The position numbers were made by a program, and so were the translations under genes. Shown one piece after another: positions 59,291-64,000 of a stretch of 64,000 nt of DNA. Source of the DNA: Borrelia parkeri (GTDB lineage: Bacteria > Spirochaetota > Spirochaetia > Borreliales > Borreliaceae); NCBI RefSeq assembly GCF_023035815.1, contig NZ_CP073159.1, positions 62,001 to 126,000 of the forward strand. Direction: 5' to 3'. Position 1 is the first letter of the stretch; every line of letters begins with the position of its first letter. Below the pieces are notes generated by a model. That model searched no databases and was not told the origin of the DNA. It saw only the letters and a list, made by a program, of their open reading frames with translations.

Positions 59291-60061
59291 CTAACTCGAC
59301 AACTCAAAACCATGTAGACTCCCTAAATTCACAATAACACTATATAAATCATCTTCAATAGCATTACCTACTGCCATAACAAAAATTACTAAATTATATT
59401 TAGGAGAAACATCTTTTGTAAAAAAGCTATCGCTAATATGCTTAAGATCAAATGGCCTATTTGTACTGTTCGTGACTTTAGATTTTTTCAAAACTTCAGA
59501 AAACTCCCTATACAAATCATTAACAACATAAGATCTATATACAGTCTTGATACTCCTAATAAGAGGTGCTGAAGAATTATTACCTTTCCTTATATTAATA
59601 AAAACCGAACCAGGGGTACTTTTTCTCAAATTTTCAAAATTAAGTTCAAAATATAAAGGAAAATTTCCTTGAATCCAGCTTTTGTCTAATTTCAAAGTCG
59701 GTTTCCCTGAAAAACGATCACCATCTAAATTAATTTTATAAAATCCCCTTCTATTAAATTCATTAACATTATTAAAAACACTCTTTAAAGCATTAAAATC
59801 TTTTTGAACACTTTCTGCAAAACCCCTAAAATGGTAATTTGCTCCTTCTGGATAAAATTTATAATATATATCAAAACCCCTAACCCTAGAATTATGGTTA
59901 TTACCAAAATACCAAGAAGGCAACGCAAAAGCAAGAGTATCTCTGGAAGCTCTACTATCAATAACCAAAGGGGAATCGACTATGCCAATATCCTCAAGAC
60001 CACAACCAACTACTAATAAAAAAACAATTAACAATATAATATTATTATCAAATTTTTTCAT
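59291..60061 (-). CDS. Predicted lipoprotein, unknown function
   Basis: About 256 residues from the ATG at 60061. Basic MKK start, hydrophobic core, then LVVGC with Cys20 as the predicted lipidation site, followed by LEDIG; a longer TTG-started frame adds six residues and is less likely. The mature part is mixed alpha/beta with no recognised domain. Whether it reaches the surface cannot be told from sequence. It lies between the TPR protein and the small membrane protein. Confidence 0.72.
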   Translation of the reverse strand: MKKFDNNIILLIVFLLVVGCGLEDIGIVDSPLVIDSRASRDTLAFALPSWYFGNNHNSRVRGFDIYYKFYPEGANYHFRGFAESVQKDFNALKSVFNNVNEFNRRGFYKINLDGDRFSGKPTLKLDKSWIQGNFPLYFELNFENLRKSTPGSVFINIRKGNNSSAPLIRSIKTVYRSYVVNDLYREFSEVLKKSKVTNSTNRPFDLKHISDSFFTKDVSPKYNLVIFVMAVGNAIEDDLYSVIVNLGSLHGFELSS

Positions 60062-60085
60062 ACTAAAACAAAAAAACAAACCAAA

Positions 60086-60688
60086 TCATCTAAGCTGCAA
60101 AATCTTATTCTTGGCAATATTAACATATAAATTATTTTCATAAGAAAAATTAGCAATCTCTGAGTATATATCAATAGCCAATTTTTTATCTCTAGTTTCA
60201 ATTAATACTGCCTTACCAAGCAAGGCTCTAATTTTAATAAAATCTAATTTAGTCTGCTTAATCAGATTATCATATATGATTAAAGCATTATCCACCTGTC
60301 CCATTTTTTCGTAAATCACAGCTTTATTAAGATAGGCAAGTTCCCTTTCAATCCATTTTGAACCAATAACAATATCTAAATCCTCAAGAGCTTCTTTGTA
60401 TAAACCTTTACTTTGAAAATAAGTAGATCTGGCAAGATAAAACCGTGAAAGAAATTCATAAGCAACATCGTCTCTCTTATTTATAGACTCCTCTATCTTA
60501 GACTCTAATTCAAGCTTCTCTTCAATATTTTTTGCTCTTAAATAAAGATTTAAATCTCTCTCAAGATTTTCTACTACTTCCCCTCCTACCTTAACATAAT
60601 CTACATCCATAGCACTATAAAAACAAACAACAATTCCCACAAAAACAATAACTGCAAAAATACCTATAAAAAATTTATTTTTAAACAT
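60086..60688 (-). CDS. Membrane-anchored TPR-like protein
   Basis: 200 residues from the ATG at 60688, chosen because GAGG is 7 bases upstream; an ATG two codons earlier is too close. One N-terminal helix anchor (about 5-27), then TPR-like helices (YLARSTYFQSKGLYKEALEDLD, AYLNKAVIYEKMGQVDNALIIYD). It overlaps the 3' end of rpsA by 8 bases. Function unknown; probably a protein-binding scaffold at the membrane. Confidence 0.7.
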   Translation of the reverse strand: MFKNKFFIGIFAVIVFVGIVVCFYSAMDVDYVKVGGEVVENLERDLNLYLRAKNIEEKLELESKIEESINKRDDVAYEFLSRFYLARSTYFQSKGLYKEALEDLDIVIGSKWIERELAYLNKAVIYEKMGQVDNALIIYDNLIKQTKLDFIKIRALLGKAVLIETRDKKLAIDIYSEIANFSYENNLYVNIAKNKILQLR

Positions 60689-61907
60689 CAGCATTCCTCT
60701 TTAACAGCTTTGCAAAGGGTTTATAAGATTCTTCATCATCTTCCTTAAACAAATAAGAAGAAATTTCTTCGCTTGATTTTTGCTCTTTATACGCCCTATA
60801 AGAAAGCAAAACTAATTTGTTTTTAAAATCAATATTGGTGATTATAACTTTAAGTTTGTCTCCAATATTCAAATTGTCAAAAGTCTCCAAACTGGACTCT
60901 TTTGTATCTCCAAGTTGTATTTTACTAATAAATCCCATTATTTTACCATAAACTCTTACCTGAACTCCCTTTGACTTCTTCTCTACAATTTCAACTTCAA
61001 GAGTATCACCTTTCTTATAGCTCTTAGAAAAATCATCCCAAGGATTCTCTTCCAACTGTTTAATTCCCAACTTAATATTTTGCTTCCTTGCATCAAATTC
61101 AATTACTTTCCCACTAATTGAACTTCCTAATTTAAAGTATTCCTCAGGATTAACTTCGTCAATCCAAGAAATATCAAATTTACTAATATATGCGTCTATA
61201 CCTTCTTCAATGCTCACAAAAGCACCTGTCTTTGTAATATTTTTAACAACACCCTGAACAACTTTACCAACAGCACACCTTTGAGCCAAATCATTCCATG
61301 GATTTTCATTAACTTGCTTAATACCTAAAGATATTTTTTGATTTTCCTTATCTATCTCCAAAATCTTAACTTCTACAATTTGACCAACTTTAACTAATTC
61401 CTGAGGACTTTTTATAACCCTTACCCAAGAAAAATTACTTATATGGATAAATCCTGATATCTCACTATCAAGTTCAACTACAGCACCAAAAGGTAATATT
61501 TTGACAACTTTGCCCTTTACAATACTTTCAACTTTATACTTAGTCTCAACAGAATCCCAAGGATTTGTCTTTAAAGCCTTAAGAGATAACTCCATCTTTA
61601 CTGCATTTACATTTAATTTAATGATTTTCAATCTTAACTTATCACCAACACGAATAAAATCTTCAATATTCTCAATACGATTAAATGCAATATTCCTTTT
61701 ATGCAATACTCCTGAAACAAGATTTTTAACCCTTATAATAGCACTATAATCTGTAATTCTTTCAACAACACCATCAACTATATCCCCCTCATTATAAGAA
61801 CTAATAAGTTCTTTTTTCTTTAAAAGCTCTCTCTCTCTCCAAAGTTCGTCTATCAAGAATAAGTCTAAGGCCATCGGTTTTATCTGCCTGAACAACATAA
61901 AACTCAA
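60681..61907 (-). CDS. rpsA: Ribosomal protein S1, C-terminal segment (after frameshift)
   Basis: The open frame holds four S1 RNA-binding domains: about 41-113 (EGDIVDGVVERITDY), 125-200 (KGKVVKILPFGAVVELDSE), 212-285 (QGVVKNITKTGAFVSIEEG) and 300-370. Its first 26 residues (MSFMLFRQIKP onward) are an out-of-frame reading of upstream rpsA and are not real. Authentic S1 sequence begins at WRERELLKKKELISSYNEGD. It has no independent Shine-Dalgarno start that fits, so it is the second part of a frameshifted rpsA. The +1 shift occurs at or just after the GA repeat at 61827-61839. Confidence 0.85.
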   Translation of the reverse strand: MSFMLFRQIKPMALDLFLIDELWRERELLKKKELISSYNEGDIVDGVVERITDYSAIIRVKNLVSGVLHKRNIAFNRIENIEDFIRVGDKLRLKIIKLNVNAVKMELSLKALKTNPWDSVETKYKVESIVKGKVVKILPFGAVVELDSEISGFIHISNFSWVRVIKSPQELVKVGQIVEVKILEIDKENQKISLGIKQVNENPWNDLAQRCAVGKVVQGVVKNITKTGAFVSIEEGIDAYISKFDISWIDEVNPEEYFKLGSSISGKVIEFDARKQNIKLGIKQLEENPWDDFSKSYKKGDTLEVEIVEKKSKGVQVRVYGKIMGFISKIQLGDTKESSLETFDNLNIGDKLKVIITNIDFKNKLVLLSYRAYKEQKSSEEISSYLFKEDDEESYKPFAKLLKRNADV

Positions 61908-62340
61908 CCACTAAACCTCTTTTTAATTTTTCATCTCTAAATTTAGAACTCAAATAAGATGGCATAAATCCAATAACATTTTCATTAATCTGAACTTTAT
62001 AGCCACTTGAAAGTTCAACTAAAATCTTGCCTTTAAGCACCTTTCTACTTGAAATATACTCATCAATCTTATCTTGAAAATTTAGAGAATCAAGTTTTGC
62101 AACACTAAGAACTAATCCTAATTCTCCTCCTACTTTTGTAACTATTGCATCAAGCTTATCTCCAATACTTGGAACGGTTTCAAATTCATCGATTTTAATA
62201 AAACCTTCAGATTTATAACCAATATCTATAAGCACATAATCTTTCATGACATTTATAACAACACCAGAAACACTACTACCTAGTTCTACTTTTTCAAGAA
62301 CCTTTAGATAATTTTCTTGTAAATCTTCTTGATTTTCCAT
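61801..62340 (-). CDS. rpsA: Ribosomal protein S1, N-terminal segment (before frameshift)
   Basis: S1 binds mRNA on the 30S subunit and is normally one protein; joining both parts would give about 550 residues with six S1 domains. This frame starts at the ATG at 62340 (AGAGG upstream), carries two S1 domains (GSSVSGVVINVMKDYVLID and the following half, KVLKGKILVELSSG), and then ends after LERERAFKEKRTY at a TAG. The last dozen residues are out of the family frame. Adding one GA, or removing one base, in the repeat would read through into the downstream frame. Confidence 0.85.
   Translation of the reverse strand: MENQEDLQENYLKVLEKVELGSSVSGVVINVMKDYVLIDIGYKSEGFIKIDEFETVPSIGDKLDAIVTKVGGELGLVLSVAKLDSLNFQDKIDEYISSRKVLKGKILVELSSGYKVQINENVIGFMPSYLSSKFRDEKLKRGLVVEFYVVQADKTDGLRLILDRRTLERERAFKEKRTY
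61827..61839 (-). repeat. (GA)6 dinucleotide repeat at the rpsA frameshift
   Basis: Plus strand CTCTCTCTCTCTC; on the coding strand GAGAGAGAGAGAG. An A6 run follows at 61812-61817 on the coding strand. Both are typical slippage sites for replication or transcription. Confidence 0.85.
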
Positions 62341-62353
62341 CCTCACCTCTCTA

Positions 62354-63010
62354 TCACTTTTTTTTCAAATTAAACGTCTTTATGATAATATTACATACAT
62401 CATCTAAGCATTTATAGCTTGTATCAATATAAAACACTTCCTTATCCAATTTCAATTTACCATACTCTTTATTTTGATCAATCTCATCCCGTCTCTCTAG
62501 TGCTTGCTCTAACTCATTTAAAGTTACATTATCACTCCTTTGATTATACCGTCTTAAAGCTCGCACTTTAACAGAAGCATCAAGATAAATCTTGACCTCA
62601 GCTTCTGGAAATACTACAGTAGTAATATCTCTACCCTCTATTATATAATTATCATCCTTTAATTTAACTATTTCTCTTAATTTTTTATTAACAATATTTC
62701 TAACACCTATATAAGAAGAATAAAGAGAAACTTGAAAATCTATTCTTTCATTGAAAATATGACTTATAACATTTGTACCATTAAGCAAAAAATCAACACC
62801 ACTAAATTTGATATCATTTTGTGATATAAGTTCCAAAATTTTACTCTCACTAAGCAAATCATATTCGTTTAGTGAAAACCTTTGAGCAATCAAAGTTATT
62901 ATCCTATAAAAATAACCAGAGCTAATAAACTTAAATCCCAATCTCATCCCCAATGCTTTTGCAATCGAGCTTTTTCCCGAAGCTGACGGGCCATCAATTG
63001 CTATTACCAT
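62354..63010 (-). CDS. cmk: Cytidylate kinase
   Basis: Phosphorylates CMP and dCMP. 218 residues. P-loop GPSASGKS (7-14), then IEGRDITTVVFPEA and RRYNQRSD. Good Shine-Dalgarno GGGAG. It abuts rluB upstream and is followed 13 bases later by rpsA, a common bacterial pairing (cmk-rpsA). Confidence 0.95.
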   Translation of the reverse strand: MVIAIDGPSASGKSSIAKALGMRLGFKFISSGYFYRIITLIAQRFSLNEYDLLSESKILELISQNDIKFSGVDFLLNGTNVISHIFNERIDFQVSLYSSYIGVRNIVNKKLREIVKLKDDNYIIEGRDITTVVFPEAEVKIYLDASVKVRALRRYNQRSDNVTLNELEQALERRDEIDQNKEYGKLKLDKEVFYIDTSYKCLDDVCNIIIKTFNLKKK

Positions 63011-63754
63011 TTAATATTCTCCCAAAATTTGTGTCTTGAATTTATTAATCTTAGCTAAAGACAAAACCTTAATTTGCCCTTCTTTTAAATCATCCAATTT
63101 AATATTACCTATTCTAATTCTGTGAATTTTCTTTAAAAAGATATTCTTACTTAAAAAAACTTTTCGAATCTCCCTATTTTTACCTTCCGTTAAAACCAAT
63201 TTAAAAGAATTATTACCAAGCATTACATAAGATTTTAACTTAAAAATTTCCCTTCCTATCTTTATTCCATGTTTAAAATTAATAAGCAAATTCTCATTAA
63301 CAGCCCTTTTTGACTCAACAAAATACTCTTTTTCAACCTTACTCCTTGGATGAACAATATTATTTGCAAACTGACCATCATTAGTAAAAAGTAAAAGCCC
63401 AGAACTTTTAAAATCAAGTCTACCAATTGAAAATAAACGTTCTTTAAATAAAGGCTGAACTAAAGATATTGCCAACTGTCTCCCCTCTGGATCAAAATTG
63501 GAACACAAATAATTTTTAGGTTTATGAAGGGCGATATAAATCTTATTTTCAACTTTACAATCCTTAAAAATAAATACCTGTTTTCTACACTCCACTCTAT
63601 CGCCTAAAAACACCTTATCTCCAAGCTTTGCAAGAGTATTGTTTATTCTAACAGAATTCTTTCTTATCAGATCTTCACAAAACCTCCTAGAACCCACACC
63701 TTTCTCTGCCAAAAAAACATGAACTCTAAGCCCCTTGCTGTTTGTATTCGTCAA
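63011..63754 (-). CDS. rluB: Pseudouridine synthase, RluB/RsuA family
   Basis: Modifies a uridine in rRNA. 247 residues: S4-like domain (about 9-60: VHVFLAEKGVGSRRFCEDLIRKNSVRIN) then the catalytic domain with Asp114 in GRLDFKSSGLLLFTNDG. C-terminal LTEGKNREIRKVF is the family's KxRQIRRM-like block. Starts with TTG at 63754, with AGGGA about 8 bases upstream; it overlaps the end of the upstream gene. The position modified (23S or 16S) cannot be read. Confidence 0.92.
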   Translation of the reverse strand: MTNTNSKGLRVHVFLAEKGVGSRRFCEDLIRKNSVRINNTLAKLGDKVFLGDRVECRKQVFIFKDCKVENKIYIALHKPKNYLCSNFDPEGRQLAISLVQPLFKERLFSIGRLDFKSSGLLLFTNDGQFANNIVHPRSKVEKEYFVESKRAVNENLLINFKHGIKIGREIFKLKSYVMLGNNSFKLVLTEGKNREIRKVFLSKNIFLKKIHRIRIGNIKLDDLKEGQIKVLSLAKINKFKTQILGEY

Positions 63755-64000
63755 TACTTTTTCCCTTTCTTAAAACCAATTTATCATTTACGTAAACTAA
63801 ATCTATAATATTTGACATTTTATATTCAAGGACGATTAAAAAGTAACAAAATTTATCAAAAAAGTAAAACTTATCATCCAAATTTAATAAAAATTCAAAA
63901 ATAAAATTATCCTCCTTAGTTAAAAGAGCAATGATTTTTCTTTTTTTATCAAAAATTTTAGCGTCATATATACCTAAAATAACATTGGATCTAAATTTAA
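63726..64000 (-). CDS. C-terminal part of a protein of unknown function
   Basis: An open frame enters from the right edge and ends in TAG at 63726, giving about 90 residues (starting KFRSNVILGIYDAKIFDKKRK, ending YKQQGA). No start in this window. It is Lys/Phe/Asp rich, with beta-like pattern; no family recognised. It overlaps rluB by 29 bases, which is common in this cluster. Probably the upstream neighbour expected from Borrelia gene order. Confidence 0.65.
   Translation of the reverse strand, partial: KFRSNVILGIYDAKIFDKKRKIIALLTKEDNFIFEFLLNLDDKFYFFDKFCYFLIVLEYKMSNIIDLVYVNDKLVLRKGKSIDEYKQQGA

Noticed and set aside
61801-61907. Two genuinely separate S1 genes
   Set aside because: The downstream frame has no plausible independent start, its first 26 residues are nonsense, and both halves join at a repeat into one normal-length S1.

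Overview
The window is a piece of a spirochaete linear chromosome, almost certainly Borrelia. The evidence is extreme A+T richness, dense collinear operons, a V/A-type ATPase operon in place of an F-type one, a lactate dehydrogenase and SufS/SufU pair of Borrelia type, and a gene order that I recognise as the chromosomal stretch corresponding to roughly BB0067-BB0130 of B. burgdorferi. From memory the LDH protein differs from the Lyme-group protein at many positions, so a relapsing-fever or otherwise non-Lyme species is more likely. I cannot name the species.

Layout. 1-478: start of an Xaa-Pro aminopeptidase on the minus strand. 0.6-15.2 kb: a plus-strand run with HAD hydrolase, M29 aminopeptidase, divergent PAP2 protein, three membrane proteins of which two are degenerate Rnf-complex homologues, prfB with its programmed +1 frameshift, a PEGA-domain protein, ftsY, a secreted repeat protein, and a LolC-LolD-LolE-like ABC transporter. 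15.2-16.8 kb: two minus-strand unknowns. 17-20.4 kb: sufS, sufU, comM on plus. 20.4-36 kb: minus strand, with ldh, lepA, a secreted helical-repeat protein, the V-ATPase operon (order E, DUF2764-like, A, B, D, I, K), an unknown, mutS2, rsgA and murI. 36.2-38.2 kb: asnS and a secreted basic protein on plus. 38.2-45.7 kb: minus strand, with a phosphoribosyltransferase, htrA, map, a TPR protein, nusB, a parvulin foldase and a thiolase. 45.9-47.2 kb: a predicted outer-membrane protein on plus. 47.2-50.3 kb: rpsF-ssb-rpsR-rplI-dnaB (minus). 50.6-52.3 kb: a PTS IIBC protein. 52.6-53.3 kb: hemolysin-III family protein (plus). 53.3-64 kb: one tightly packed minus-strand cluster reading unknown-rluB-cmk-rpsA-TPR-lipoprotein-membrane protein-maf-rpsB-tsf-frr-uppS-cdsA-rseP.

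No rRNA, tRNA, CRISPR array, insertion sequence or prophage was seen. This is conserved core chromosome. Its unusual content is loss and remodelling inside core genes: Rnf-like proteins that have lost every recognisable redox-cofactor site, a PTS IIB domain without its phosphocysteine, a reduced V-ATPase operon whose K subunit carries Na+-site residues, and rpsA (ribosomal protein S1) split by a +1 frameshift at a (GA)6 repeat. Several promoters share an extended -10 of the form TGT-TATAAT or TGT-TATACT, and two strong palindromes sit on promoters (divergent pair at 516-571, ldh at 21381-21410).

All identifications are from motifs and remembered family features; no database search was possible.
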